Source: Betaproteobacteria bacterium HGW-Betaproteobacteria-11
Lineage (GTDB): Bacteria; Pseudomonadota; Gammaproteobacteria; Burkholderiales; Rhodocyclaceae
Direction: 5' to 3'
Assembly: GCA_002842395.1 (NCBI GenBank)
Contig: PHCV01000003.1
Coordinates: 207,421-246,521 of the forward strand
DNA: 39,101 nt
In this document: positions 1 through 8,356 of the stretch, in pieces
Layout of the letters: the number at the start of each line of letters is the position of its first letter
Position numbering within the stretch: the stretch's first letter is position 1
Translations under genes and position numbers: made by a program
The notes under the pieces: model-generated
What the model saw: only the letters and a program-made list of their open reading frames with translations
What the model was told of the DNA's origin: nothing
Database searches by the model: none

Positions 1-1
1 G

Positions 2-523
2 GTGGACAAGGATGTCGATGGCTTTCATGCCGAAAACATCGGCGCGCTGGCGCAAGGCAAGCCGCGCTTCATTCCCTGCACGCCCTACGGCGTGATGAAA
101 ATGCTGGAGAGCGCGGGTACGCCGATCCGCGGCGCCGAAGCGGTGATCATCGGCCGCAGCAACATCGTCGGCAAACCGATGGCGCTCCTGCTCATCAATC
201 ACGGCGCGACCGTCACCGTCTGCCATTCGCAAACCCGCGATCTGGCCTTCCACACCCGACGCGCCGACATTCTGGTCGCCGCCGTCGGCCGGCCAAAAAT
301 GATCACCGGCGACATGGTCAAACCCGGCGCCACGCTGATCGACGTCGGCATCAACCGCCTGCCCGACGGCAAGCTGTGCGGCGACATCGATTTCGACAGC
401 GCGAAAAAAGTCGGCGCTGCCATCACGCCGGTGCCCGGCGGCGTCGGCCCGATGACCATCACCATGCTGCTCGCCAACACCCTCGAAGCCGCCGAACGCG
501 CCGCGGCCAAGGAGACAAAATGA
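2..523 (+). CDS. folD: FolD, methylenetetrahydrofolate dehydrogenase/cyclohydrolase (3' part)
   Basis: This is the C-terminal 173 residues of the bifunctional enzyme that interconverts 5,10-methylene-THF, 5,10-methenyl-THF and 10-formyl-THF in the cytosol. The 5' part lies before the window; the family is about 285 residues. Visible marks are KDVDGFH at the very start, the Rossmann-type segment [11 protein letters not shown], and the C-terminal signature [10 protein letters not shown]. The first in-frame codon is GTG at position 2, but this is an internal codon, not the start. The stop overlaps the purE start as ATGA, so the two are probably co-translated. 10-formyl-THF is used in purine synthesis, which fits the purE neighbour. 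Bases 416-429 resemble part of the dispersed repeat of this window, but the residues encoded there are normal for FolD. Confidence 0.97.
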   Translation: MDKDVDGFHAENIGALAQGKPRFIPCTPYGVMKMLESAGTPIRGAEAVIIGRSNIVGKPMALLLINHGATVTVCHSQTRDLAFHTRRADILVAAVGRPKMITGDMVKPGATLIDVGINRLPDGKLCGDIDFDSAKKVGAAITPVPGGVGPMTITMLLANTLEAAERAAAKETK

Positions 524-1032
524 AAGACAAGCTGAAACCGCCCCATCAGCCGCTGGTCGGCATCGTCATGGGTTCGGACTCGGACTGGCCGGTGATGCAA
601 GCCGCCGCTGCCGTGCTCGCAGAATTCGGCGTGCCGTTCGAAGCGCGCGTGGTCTCGGCCCATCGCACGCCCGATCTGCTGTTCGATTACGCCGCCGCGG
701 CAACCGACCGCGGCCTGCGCGCGATCATCGCCGGCGCCGGGGGGGCCGCGCATCTGCCCGGCATGCTGGCGGCGAAGACCATCGTGCCGGTGCTCGGCGT
801 GCCGGTGCCCTCGAAACATCTGCAAGGACTCGACTCGCTGCTCTCCATCGTGCAGATGCCCAAGGGCATCCCGGTCGCCACCTTCGCCATCGGCGAAGCC
901 GGCGCGGCCAATGCCGCCTATGCCGCGATCGCCCTGCTGGCCACCACCGATGCCGAACTGGCCGAGCGCCTGCAAGCTTTTCGCACCGTGCAGAGCGAGC
1001 GCGTGCTGGAAATGAAACTGCCGCCGGCATGA
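520..1032 (+). CDS. purE: PurE, N5-carboxyaminoimidazole ribonucleotide mutase
   Basis: Cytosolic purine biosynthesis enzyme of class I, converting N5-CAIR to 4-carboxyaminoimidazole ribonucleotide. The 170-residue product is the usual length. It shows the N-terminal [14 protein letters not shown] motif, the SAHRTP catalytic loop, and the [12 protein letters not shown] segment typical of the class I mutase. The start at 520 is chosen because it overlaps the folD stop (ATGA) and follows a GGAGA sequence about 6 bases upstream; longer in-frame upstream codons lie inside folD. The purE stop in turn overlaps the hemF start (ATGA), so folD-purE-hemF reads as one translationally coupled operon. The usual partner purK is not in the window. 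Confidence 0.97.
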   Translation: MKDKLKPPHQPLVGIVMGSDSDWPVMQAAAAVLAEFGVPFEARVVSAHRTPDLLFDYAAAATDRGLRAIIAGAGGAAHLPGMLAAKTIVPVLGVPVPSKHLQGLDSLLSIVQMPKGIPVATFAIGEAGAANAAYAAIALLATTDAELAERLQAFRTVQSERVLEMKLPPA

Positions 1033-1934
1033 GCGCTGCCGACACGGCAGTCATCCGCGACCATTTTCTCGCTCTGCAGGAGCGCATCGTCGCCGCGCTC
1101 GAGGCCGTCGACGGCCAGCCTTTTCGACGCGACGAGTGGCAGCGGCCGGAAGGCGGTGGCGGCATTTCCCGGCTGATCGAGGAAGGCCAGGTATTCGAGC
1201 GCGGCGGGGTGAATTTCTCGCAGGTGATTGGCGCATCCCTGCCGGCTTCGGCCACCGCGCATCGCCCGCAACTCGCCGGCCGCCGCTGGCAGGCGCTGGG
1301 CGTCTCGCTGGTGCTGCATCCGCGCAATCCGTATTGCCCGACGGCGCACATGAATGTCCGCTTTTTCATCGCCGAAAAGGAGGGTGAAGAGCCCGTCTGG
1401 TGGTTCGGCGGCGGGATGGATTTGACGCCCTGCTATGGCTTTGCAGAAGATGCCGTGCACTTCCACCGCTGCTGCCGCGACGCGCTGGCGCCCTTCGGCG
1501 AGTCCCTTCACGCCGACTACAAGGCCTGGTGCGACCGCTATTTTTTCCTCAAACACCGCAACGAGGCACGCGGCATCGGCGGCATCTTTTTCGACGACTT
1601 GAACGAGGGCGGTTTCGAGCGCTGCTTCGCGCTGGTGCAGAGCGTCGGCAATCAATTCACTACCGCCTACCTGCCGCTTGTCGAACGCCGGCGGCAGATT
1701 CCCCATGGCGAACGCGAGCGCGATTTCCAGGCCTATCGCCGCGGCCGTTATGTCGAGTTCAACCTGGTCTGGGATCGCGGCACGCTGTTCGGCCTGCAAT
1801 CGGGCGGGCGCACCGAATCGATCCTGATGTCGCTGCCGCCGCTGGTCAAATGGCGCTATGACTGGCATCCCGCGCCCGGCAGCGCGGAAGAAAAGCTCTA
1901 CACCGATTTCCTGCCGCCACGCGACTGGGTCTGA
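1029..1934 (+). CDS. hemF: HemF, oxygen-dependent coproporphyrinogen III oxidase
   Basis: Cytosolic heme-pathway enzyme that oxidatively decarboxylates coproporphyrinogen III to protoporphyrinogen IX using O2. The 301 residues match the family length. Recognisable blocks include [20 protein letters not shown] near residues 38-57, the HMNVRFF and [11 protein letters not shown] stretch in the middle, [11 protein letters not shown], and the C-terminal [13 protein letters not shown] and [13 protein letters not shown] signatures. It is coupled to purE by a 4-base overlap and converges on the minus-strand hemC-D-X-Y cluster, so five heme-related genes lie within 5 kb. Requirement for O2 suggests an organism that respires oxygen at least some of the time. 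Confidence 0.98.
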   Translation: MSAADTAVIRDHFLALQERIVAALEAVDGQPFRRDEWQRPEGGGGISRLIEEGQVFERGGVNFSQVIGASLPASATAHRPQLAGRRWQALGVSLVLHPRNPYCPTAHMNVRFFIAEKEGEEPVWWFGGGMDLTPCYGFAEDAVHFHRCCRDALAPFGESLHADYKAWCDRYFFLKHRNEARGIGGIFFDDLNEGGFERCFALVQSVGNQFTTAYLPLVERRRQIPHGERERDFQAYRRGRYVEFNLVWDRGTLFGLQSGGRTESILMSLPPLVKWRYDWHPAPGSAEEKLYTDFLPPRDWV

Positions 1935-1944
1935 AACGACCTCG

Positions 1945-2001
1945 GAGGTCGTGAAAAATTTCGTCGCCAGCGGGCCGCGCAGCAGAAATTTTCACGACCT
2001 C
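1945..2001. terminator. Long imperfect inverted repeat between convergent hemF and hemY
   Basis: The left arm at 1945-1961 reads GAGGTCGTGAAAAATTT. The right arm at 1986-2001 is its complement with one base missing. Sixteen pairs surround a 24-base GC-rich loop. Because each arm carries an A/T run next to a GC part, it could stop transcription arriving from either gene. No separate T-run follows the stem, so the terminator role is inferred from its position between convergent genes. Confidence 0.55.
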
Positions 2002-3174
2002 TCAGGCCTCCGCGGCGGCGCGATAGTGGCGTATCGCCAGCGCCGACTTTTCCAATTGGTCGAACAGCTGCGCCAGTTCGAGATGGGCTTCGCGGCTGGA
2101 CGCGATGGCGAGTGACGCTTCGAGATAGCTTTGTGCCTTGCCCCACAGCCGCTGTTGCCGGCACAGGCGGCCGAGGGTCAGCAGGAGCACGGCATCCTCG
2201 GGTTGCTCCTTCAACCATTTTTCGGCCTGAGCGACACGTCCCAGCACGTCGCCGCCGGGGCAGCGGGCATAGGCCAGCACCAGCGCCGGCTCCCAGTGCT
2301 CGGCGAGAGCTTCTTCGAGCACGCGCTGAGCCCCGCGGCAATCGTTGGCCGCCATCAGCGCCTGCGCCATTTCGAGCGCAAGTTGCGGATCGCTGCGCTC
2401 GCCGGCATCCATCTCGCGCCACGCCCGCTGCAGCGCATCCACATCCGGACTCAGGCTACGCAGCAGTTCGAGCAACGCCCGGTTGCGCAAGGGCGTCGCC
2501 TGCTCGGCGGTCAATGCCTTGTGTTTTTCCAGCCGGCGCGCCAGATGAGCCACTTCGCGCCAGTGGCCGAGGCCGCGCTCGGCACGCAACAGCAGGCGCA
2601 ACGCGGCAATATGCCGGCCACCCTTGTCCGCCAGCTGTTGCAAAGCCACCCGCGCCTCGTCGAAGCGGTGTTCATCGAGCGCGAATTCCGCCTCCATCAT
2701 CAGCCGTGCCGCCTGAAAGCCACCGGCATCGCCTTCGCGCGCGCGCCCTGCCCACAGCGGCTCCCCTTCGGCATCGCGCAGAATATGGGCGGCACGCCAG
2801 GCAACGAAGGCCGCCAGCGGAGGCCTGGAGTGTTCCGCCCAGGCCTTTTCGGCACTCTTCAGGGCATGTCCATAGCGGCCTTCCTGCAACAGGCGCCAGG
2901 CATCGAAGAGCGCCGCGTTGGCCTGGCGCTCACGCTGGCGCCGGCGAAATTCGGCTACCGCGCGCGGCAACGCCAGCGTATGCACGATCAGCCGCGCGAG
3001 AACATAGAGCAGGAGAAAACCGACGACGGCAAGGAGCACAAACAGGTTCAGCGAAATTTCGGCACGCCAGGGGGGAAGCACCAGCAGCACGTATCCTTCG
3101 TTGGCGCTCACCACCAGCGCGAGTCCGGTGGCCAGCAGGGCGAGCAGCAGAAACCAGAGCAAGATGCGCGTCAC
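2002..3174 (-). CDS. hemY: HemY-like TPR membrane protein of the heme cluster
   Basis: A 390-residue inner-membrane protein of the proteobacterial HemY family, named for its place in heme clusters; its biochemical role is not settled, and it is not the protoporphyrinogen oxidase that shares the name in Gram-positives. Two membrane segments lie at about residues 5-25 and 42-66, followed by the family region ALPRAVAEFRRRQRERQA and then a long alpha-helical TPR-type domain. It is last in the minus-strand hemC-hemD-hemX-hemY series, 14 bases after hemX. One copy of the dispersed repeat (2028-2051) lies inside the last codons, where the protein reads KSALAIRHYR. Confidence 0.93.
   Translation of the reverse strand: MTRILLWFLLLALLATGLALVVSANEGYVLLVLPPWRAEISLNLFVLLAVVGFLLLYVLARLIVHTLALPRAVAEFRRRQRERQANAALFDAWRLLQEGRYGHALKSAEKAWAEHSRPPLAAFVAWRAAHILRDAEGEPLWAGRAREGDAGGFQAARLMMEAEFALDEHRFDEARVALQQLADKGGRHIAALRLLLRAERGLGHWREVAHLARRLEKHKALTAEQATPLRNRALLELLRSLSPDVDALQRAWREMDAGERSDPQLALEMAQALMAANDCRGAQRVLEEALAEHWEPALVLAYARCPGGDVLGRVAQAEKWLKEQPEDAVLLLTLGRLCRQQRLWGKAQSYLEASLAIASSREAHLELAQLFDQLEKSALAIRHYRAAAEA
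2028..2051 (+). repeat. Dispersed repeat copy 1 (in the hemY 3' end)
   Basis: Perfect core CGCCAGCGCCGACTTTT at 2035-2051, preceded by GGCGTAT. GGCG and CGCC could form a tiny stem around TAT. The copy lies inside the hemY coding sequence, antisense to it. Confidence 0.7.
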
Positions 3175-3188
3175 CTCGGCGCCCCGTC

Positions 3189-4277
3189 TCAGCGCCCTGC
3201 CCGGCTGGCGCGTTCGCGGCCGAGCTTCAGGTTGCGCACCGTGGCCAGGGTCTCGCTCAGGACCGGTCGGGTGAAGCTGACGTCGGTCATTGCCAGTTCC
3301 TTCAACTGGCCTTGTGCATTCGTCACCGCCTTGGCACGGCCATCGAAATAGCGTTCGAGCAGGGTTTGCGCCTGGCGGATTTCCTCGTGAAACGCCTTGC
3401 CGTCACGCTGCAGCAAGGCCAGGCGTGCGTTCAGCAGATGCAGCTTCAGGTTCTCGCGCAGGAAAAAACCCTGGCTCGGCGAGAGCAGCGCCGGATCGCC
3501 CCGGTCGATCCGCTCGATGCGAATCAACTGCTGCATATCCTGCAAAAACTCCTGCCAGAACGTCTGCCACAATGCCGCGCCGCTCCGCCACCAGTTTTCG
3601 TCCGCCGGTTTTGCCTGCTCCGCCGCCTTTTTCGCCAGCGCCGGTTGCGGCCTCTGTTCGAAGGCCAAAGGCATGGCGTCGACTGCGGCAACCACGCTGC
3701 CGATTTTCGCCGACAAACCGGGAACATCCGCGCCGGGCATCGCCCGCAGACGCTCGATGTCGCGCTCGAGCAGACGGCGAAGAGCGACCAACTGCGGCCG
3801 GGATGAACGCGCCAGGCGCGCCTGCGCACCGTCGAGCGCCAGCAGCGCCAGCTCGACATTGCCGGCGAACTGCAACTGCTGCTGCGCCAGCGCGACGGCC
3901 TGCTCGACTTCGGCCAGCAGCCGCTCGTCACGACTGTCGGCCAACTCCTGGTACATCGCCTCCAGCGCCTGCGACTGATTCTGCATGTCGGCCAGCTTCG
4001 CTTCGAGAACGGCGACCCGAGCCTGTAGCGTCGCGGCGGTTTCCTGGCTTTGTCTGGCCAGCAGACGCCCTTCCCTGGTCAGTGCATCGGCTTCGGCAAG
4101 ACGCCGGGCGGCTTCTTCCTGCAACGCGGAAATCTGCAACCGCGTCGCCAGCCATTGGCCGGTGAGTGCCAGCAACGCGATCACGATCATCCACAGCAGT
4201 GGATTCCGCCACCCACGCCGCGATGGCGGACGGGACGGAACGGATTCGGTCATGGCGGTGGTTTCAGTCGGTTCCAT
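3189..4277 (-). CDS. hemX: HemX-like membrane protein
   Basis: Member of the HemX family, often labelled uroporphyrinogen-III C-methyltransferase although no methyltransferase domain is visible. The start is placed at 4277 (MEPTETTAM), which overlaps the hemD end by 14 bases. An alternative ATG at 4253 is possible and neither has a strong Shine-Dalgarno; a longer upstream reading lies inside hemD. From 4277 the product has 362 residues: a short cytoplasmic arginine/proline-rich tail, one membrane helix at about 28-48, a coiled coil at about 50-115 rich in Ala/Glu/Gln, then a large helical periplasmic domain. It sits between hemD and hemY, the conserved order in beta- and gammaproteobacteria. 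Function is unproven; a scaffold for heme-pathway enzymes has been proposed for the family. Confidence 0.9.
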   Translation of the reverse strand: MEPTETTAMTESVPSRPPSRRGWRNPLLWMIVIALLALTGQWLATRLQISALQEEAARRLAEADALTREGRLLARQSQETAATLQARVAVLEAKLADMQNQSQALEAMYQELADSRDERLLAEVEQAVALAQQQLQFAGNVELALLALDGAQARLARSSRPQLVALRRLLERDIERLRAMPGADVPGLSAKIGSVVAAVDAMPLAFEQRPQPALAKKAAEQAKPADENWWRSGAALWQTFWQEFLQDMQQLIRIERIDRGDPALLSPSQGFFLRENLKLHLLNARLALLQRDGKAFHEEIRQAQTLLERYFDGRAKAVTNAQGQLKELAMTDVSFTRPVLSETLATVRNLKLGRERASRAGR

Positions 4278-5040
4278 GGTCTGCGTAGTATTGCACGAGC
4301 GCGGCGAGCAGGCCTTCATCGCCCGGAGCGGTGACGATGATCCCCTGCAAGCCAAGTGCGCGCGCCTGGTCGGCGATGCGGGCATGAGGAACGAACAGCG
4401 GCGTCTTCTTCAGCCAGGCCTGGCCCAGATGACCGATCATGGCGAAGAAATTGCGCACGCCTTCGCTGCTGGTCAGGGTCACGGCATCGAGGCGGCCCGC
4501 CTCCCAGCGGGCGAGCAAGGGGTGTGGGTCGGCTTGCGGGCACAGCCGGCGATAACAGGTGACGTACTCGACAGTGGCGCCGCGCGCGCGCAGCGTATCG
4601 CCCAGCAGATCGCGGCCCCCTTCGCCGCGAAAAATCACCACCCGCTTGCCGGCGACATTTTTGAGTTCGGGCAAATCAAGCAGCGCCTCGGAGTCAAAAC
4701 GCAACGCCGGCGAAATCACGCGCGAAATACCGTGGCGCGCCAGTGCCTGCTCGCTGAGCTTGCCGATGGTCACCACCGGCAGACTCGCCGGCCAGCCGCG
4801 ACGCGGCAGGATGGTCGCCAGCGCCTTGTCAATCGCATTGAGACTGACGAAGATGGCCAGGTCGAACTGATCGAGGCGGATCGCCACATCCAGCACGGGT
4901 TGGATATTCTCGAGATCGCGAATTTCCAGCACGGGGAAAAGCACCGGCTCGGCGCCCAGTTCCATCAGCCGCGTGGCCAGATGCGCCGCCTGGCCGCGTG
5001 GCCGGGTGACCACGATATGGCGTCCCTTCAGCTCATCCAT
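4264..5040 (-). CDS. hemD: HemD, uroporphyrinogen-III synthase
   Basis: Cytosolic enzyme that cyclises hydroxymethylbilane with inversion of ring D to give uroporphyrinogen III, the branch point to heme, siroheme and cobalamin. The 258 residues match the family. The N-terminus (HIVVTRPRGQA, then LGAEPVLFPVLEI) and the middle FVSLNAI segment are typical; the C-terminal half contains DAVTLTSSEGVRNF, a well-conserved family block. It lies 12 bases after hemC and overlaps the start of hemX. The family is poorly conserved, but the context between hemC and hemX makes the call firm. Confidence 0.96.
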   Translation of the reverse strand: MDELKGRHIVVTRPRGQAAHLATRLMELGAEPVLFPVLEIRDLENIQPVLDVAIRLDQFDLAIFVSLNAIDKALATILPRRGWPASLPVVTIGKLSEQALARHGISRVISPALRFDSEALLDLPELKNVAGKRVVIFRGEGGRDLLGDTLRARGATVEYVTCYRRLCPQADPHPLLARWEAGRLDAVTLTSSEGVRNFFAMIGHLGQAWLKKTPLFVPHARIADQARALGLQGIIVTAPGDEGLLAALVQYYADHGTD

Positions 5041-5052
5041 GGCCTGCCGTCA

Positions 5053-5991
5053 TCAGGCCAGCGTGGCCAGAATGGCGTCGGCGCCCTCGGCACGCAGCTG
5101 GGTGGCCAACTGCCGGCCCAGTACTTCGGCATCGGCCGGATTGGCCCGCAGTTCGGCACGCGCCATGCGCGAGCCATCCGGCGTGGCGACAAAGCCGCGC
5201 AACCAGAGCGCATCGCCTTGCACTTCGCCATAGACGCCCAGCGGCACGTCGCAACTGCCGCCCAGCGCGCGTGCCGCCGCGCGTTCGGCGCGCACGCAGC
5301 AAGCTGTCGCCGCATCGTGCAGCGGCGCCATCCAGGCGGCGATGTCGGGCCGCGAGGTCAGTGCCTCGATACCCAGCGCGCCCTGCCCCGGCGCCGGCAG
5401 CGAGGCCTCGGCCGGCAGCAGGGCGCGGATTCGGGTAGCGAGCCCGAGCCGCCTGAGTCCGGCCGCGGCCAGGATGATGGCATCGAACTGGCCTTCGTCG
5501 AGCTTGCGCAGGCGCGTATCCAGGTTGCCGCGCAACGGCGAGACCGCCAGATAGGGATAGCGCGCATGCAATTGGGATTCGCGGCGCAAGCTGGAGGTGC
5601 CGATCACGGCACCCGGCGGCAGCTCGTCGAGGCTGGCATACTTGCTGGAGACGAAGGCATCGAGCGGTACCTCCCGCGGACCGATGGCGACCAGGGAAAA
5701 GGCTTCATCGAGCACCATCGGCACATCCTTCATCGAATGCACGGCAAGGTCGGCCGCGCCGTCGAGTAGCGCGGTTTCCAGTTCCTTGACGAACAACCCC
5801 TTGCCACCGACCTTGGCCAGTGGCCGATCGAGGATCTGGTCGCCGCGCGTGGTCATCCCGAGCAGGTCCACCTGGCAGGCCGGGTAAAGCTGCTTCAACT
5901 GCGCCCGGACATGTTCCGCCTGCCAGAGGGCAAGACGTGATTCGCGGGTAGCAATGACCAGACGGGATGGCGGAAAAGCGGTGGCATTCAT
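5053..5991 (-). CDS. hemC: HemC, porphobilinogen deaminase
   Basis: Cytosolic hydroxymethylbilane synthase, which joins four porphobilinogen units on a covalently bound dipyrromethane cofactor. The 312-residue product has the N-terminal [17 protein letters not shown], the catalytic region HSMKDVP with Asp89, the conserved GTSSLRR block at about 131-137, and Cys247 in GGSCDVPLG, the expected cofactor attachment site. It is the first gene of the minus-strand heme cluster. The 166-base gap upstream holds a copy of the dispersed repeat and must carry its promoter; I could not pick a convincing one. Confidence 0.98.
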   Translation of the reverse strand: MNATAFPPSRLVIATRESRLALWQAEHVRAQLKQLYPACQVDLLGMTTRGDQILDRPLAKVGGKGLFVKELETALLDGAADLAVHSMKDVPMVLDEAFSLVAIGPREVPLDAFVSSKYASLDELPPGAVIGTSSLRRESQLHARYPYLAVSPLRGNLDTRLRKLDEGQFDAIILAAAGLRRLGLATRIRALLPAEASLPAPGQGALGIEALTSRPDIAAWMAPLHDAATACCVRAERAAARALGGSCDVPLGVYGEVQGDALWLRGFVATPDGSRMARAELRANPADAEVLGRQLATQLRAEGADAILATLA

Positions 5992-6100
5992 GGGCAGGCT
6001 TGCAGAGGGTGGCTTGGCGCCGGACGCCGCGAGTTTATCATCGGCGCGCGGCCATCCTGCCGATTGCGAGCCCCTCGCGACAGGGAAAAACCACTGCGGC

Positions 6101-6125
6101 GGCGTATCGCCAGCGCCGAGTTTTT
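6101..6125 (+). repeat. Dispersed repeat copy 2 (between hemC and the D,D-peptidase gene)
   Basis: GGCGTATCGCCAGCGCCGAG followed by five T. It matches copy 1 over the whole element except for one base (GAG instead of GAC). It lies in the 166-base gap between two minus-strand genes, just upstream of hemC. Confidence 0.7.
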
Positions 6126-6157
6126 ACCGCTGCCCGAGCGTCGGGCATCCAGCGGCA

Positions 6158-7105
6158 TCAGCCGGCCGGCAAGCGGGGCAAGGAAGCCGTTTCGACCCAG
6201 CGTTTAATGCGGTTGGCATCGCCGATGCGGGTCATCCTGCCCAGCGAGTCGAGCAACACGATGATCACCGGCTTGCTGTTGATCCAGGCCTGCATCACCA
6301 GGCATTTGCCGGCCTCGTTGATATAGCCGGTCTTGGACAGGCCGATATCCCAGGAGGAATTCGAATTGCGGACCAGGGTGTTGGTATTGCGGAACTGCTG
6401 CAGACGCCCGGCGATGGTGACTTCTTCTTCCACCGTGGTCGTGAATTCGCGGATCAGCGGGTATTGATGCGCCGCATCGACCATCTTGGCCAGATCGCGC
6501 GGACTGGAAACATTCGCCGCAGTCAGCCCGGTCGGGTCTTCGAAGCGGGTGTCGTTCAGGCCCAGCGCCTTCGCCTTGGCGTTCATCGCCGCCACGAACG
6601 CGCTCCGGCCGCCTGGATAGTGCCGCGACAAGGCAGCGGCGGCACGGTTTTCGGACGACATCAGCGCCAGGCGCAGCATGTCTTCACGCGGCAGCTGGGT
6701 GCCGACCTTGAGTCGCGAGCGTGTTCCCTTCACCGTGTCGACGTCTTCCTCGCCGATCGTCAGTGACTCTGCAAGACTGGGCTGCGCATCGAGCGCGACC
6801 ATCGCCGTCATCAGCTTGGTGATCGAGGCAATCGGCAACACCGCGTTCGGATTTTTCTCGTAGAGCACGGCCCCGGTTGCCTGATCCTGCACCATCACGG
6901 CCGAAGACCGCAAGGCAAGATGTCGAGGGTCATCGAGCGAGGCGCGGCGCAAATGCGACCGGCTGGAATGCCGCACATGCTTGACCGGCTTGATATGTTT
7001 GGTTACCCGCGCAGGCTTCTTTTTCCCGGCCGCCTCGGCATCCATCGGCGTCACGCCGGCAGCGACCCACGCCGCAGCCAGTAGCGCAAACAGGAGTTTT
7101 TTCAT
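6158..7105 (-). CDS. pbpG: Serine D-alanyl-D-alanine endopeptidase/carboxypeptidase (PbpG/S11 family)
   Basis: Periplasmic low-molecular-weight penicillin-binding protein that trims or cleaves peptidoglycan cross-links. The start at 7105 (MKKLLFALLAAAWVAAG) is preceded by AGGGAGA and gives a normal signal peptide ending near residue 26; a longer in-frame reading upstream lacks this. A basic linker (about 28-55) follows. The three S11 motifs are present: SITK (Ser94, Lys97), SEN (151-153) and KTG (258-260). The 315-residue length and absence of a C-terminal amphipathic anchor domain fit the PbpG (PBP7) type better than DacA. It stands alone, with the lipase gene upstream about 100 bases away. 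Confidence 0.92.
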   Translation of the reverse strand: MKKLLFALLAAAWVAAGVTPMDAEAAGKKKPARVTKHIKPVKHVRHSSRSHLRRASLDDPRHLALRSSAVMVQDQATGAVLYEKNPNAVLPIASITKLMTAMVALDAQPSLAESLTIGEEDVDTVKGTRSRLKVGTQLPREDMLRLALMSSENRAAAALSRHYPGGRSAFVAAMNAKAKALGLNDTRFEDPTGLTAANVSSPRDLAKMVDAAHQYPLIREFTTTVEEEVTIAGRLQQFRNTNTLVRNSNSSWDIGLSKTGYINEAGKCLVMQAWINSKPVIIVLLDSLGRMTRIGDANRIKRWVETASLPRLPAG

Positions 7106-7172
7106 CAATTCATTCTCCCTGATCGATGTCCATCGATACTGCATCTGATAATTAGCATTCAAAATTAACAAG

Positions 7173-7190
7173 TTGAACTCGCAAGTTCAA
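7173..7190. other. Small perfect hairpin in the D,D-peptidase upstream region
   Basis: TTGAACT, loop CGCA, AGTTCAA: a perfect 7-bp stem in the AT-rich gap between the lipase gene stop (7208) and the peptidase start (7105). On the minus strand it follows the lipase gene directly. It has no T-run, so it may be an operator or a weak 3' hairpin; the function is unknown. Confidence 0.35.
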
Positions 7191-7207
7191 GCACAATATA
7201 AACCCGG

Positions 7208-8350
7208 CTAATGGCTCGGGTCAAGGAATTTCAGCACATCCTCGCGCCGCGCGAGCGCATCGCGGTAACCCAGATCGATCAGGGCTTGCGTATAGGGTTG
7301 TTCGAACAGCAAATAACTGACCAACGCACCGCCGTTCCGGTTCATCGCGCCGATCCCGCGCAGCAGGAGGCGAACCGCCCAGGGCAGGGCCCGGGCATGC
7401 CGTGCCGCCAGATGGTCGAGCCGCTCGGAGGGCGCGATGACCAGCAGGTCAATCGGACGTAGTGTCGTCCCTTGCGCGCGCCGTTCGTCTTCCGGAATCA
7501 ACGACAGCGTCTGGTTGATGCGGGTCGCGCGTTCCAGATCGACCGGCAGACTATCGAGAAAAATGCTCGACAGCGCATGCCCGGCGATCTGCGCCAACGA
7601 AGGATAAGTCTCGGTTCGCGGGCGCTCATTTTCTTCATGAAAGCGGCCGCCACCGATGACCAGGATCTTTTCGGCGCCGAGATGCACGGCCGGGGCAATG
7701 GGGGTGATTTGGCGCATCGATCCATCGCCGAACCACTCGCGGTGAATTTTCACTGCTGGAAAAATGAACGGAATGGCACTGGAAGCCAGCAGGTGCTCGA
7801 CCCCCAGTTGGGCAAACGTCCCCACGCGCTGGCTGCGCTGCCAGGGCTCGATATCCGCGCGGCCCTGGAAAAAGGTAACGCTTTGCCCGCTGGAATAGCC
7901 GGAGCAGGTGACGCTGACGGCATGCAATGCGCCACTGGCGATGGATTGCTGGATGCGGTCGAACCCGATCGAGCTGCTCAGCAGTTTGCACAGCGGGGTG
8001 CTGTCGAACAGCGAACGTGGCGCCCGGTGCGTGATCCAGCCGAACATCACCGCCCATAGCCAGCGCGCACCGGAGCGCAGAATGCCCAGCGGATCGGCGC
8101 GATACACCTGATCGGCATGGAAATTTTCCCAGATGCGGCAAAGATGGTCGACGCCGGTGGTGAAGTTTTCCGCCCAGGTCGCCAGCGCCACGGCATTGAT
8201 GGCGCCCGCCGAGGTTCCACAGTAAATCTGGAAAGGGCTGCGTCGCTGCCCGGGCAGCAGTTCGCGCACCGCCTTGAGCACCCCGACCTGATACGCGGCG
8301 CGCGCGCCGCCACCGGTGAGAATCAGGGCAATCTTGGGATGCGTGGCCAT
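7208..8350 (-). CDS. Patatin-like phospholipase family protein
   Basis: Predicted serine lipid acyl hydrolase of 380 residues. It has the oxyanion-hole motif TGGGARAAYQVG (12-23), the nucleophile elbow GTSAG with Ser47, and the second dyad residue Asp209 in WFGDGS. No signal peptide is visible, so it probably acts in the cytosol or on the inner leaflet. It starts 6 bases after the malic enzyme stop, in the same direction, and is probably co-transcribed with it. Substrate is not predictable from sequence. Proteins of this type occur widely in betaproteobacteria, some near polyhydroxyalkanoate genes; whether this one handles PHA or phospholipid is open. Confidence 0.9.
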   Translation of the reverse strand: MATHPKIALILTGGGARAAYQVGVLKAVRELLPGQRRSPFQIYCGTSAGAINAVALATWAENFTTGVDHLCRIWENFHADQVYRADPLGILRSGARWLWAVMFGWITHRAPRSLFDSTPLCKLLSSSIGFDRIQQSIASGALHAVSVTCSGYSSGQSVTFFQGRADIEPWQRSQRVGTFAQLGVEHLLASSAIPFIFPAVKIHREWFGDGSMRQITPIAPAVHLGAEKILVIGGGRFHEENERPRTETYPSLAQIAGHALSSIFLDSLPVDLERATRINQTLSLIPEDERRAQGTTLRPIDLLVIAPSERLDHLAARHARALPWAVRLLLRGIGAMNRNGGALVSYLLFEQPYTQALIDLGYRDALARREDVLKFLDPSH

Positions 8351-8356
8351 GCCGGA

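Noticed and set aside
2002-3174. Calling HemY a protoporphyrinogen oxidase
   Set aside because: There is no FAD-binding GxGxxG N-terminus. The protein has two membrane helices and TPR-like helices, so it is the proteobacterial HemY.
3189-4277. Calling HemX a uroporphyrinogen-III methyltransferase
   Set aside because: No SAM-binding methyltransferase domain can be seen; only a membrane helix, a coiled coil and a helical domain are present.
3985-5769. A 594-codon frame opposite hemX-hemD-hemC
   Set aside because: It is a shadow of three recognised heme genes and crosses their boundaries; it has no protein-like features.
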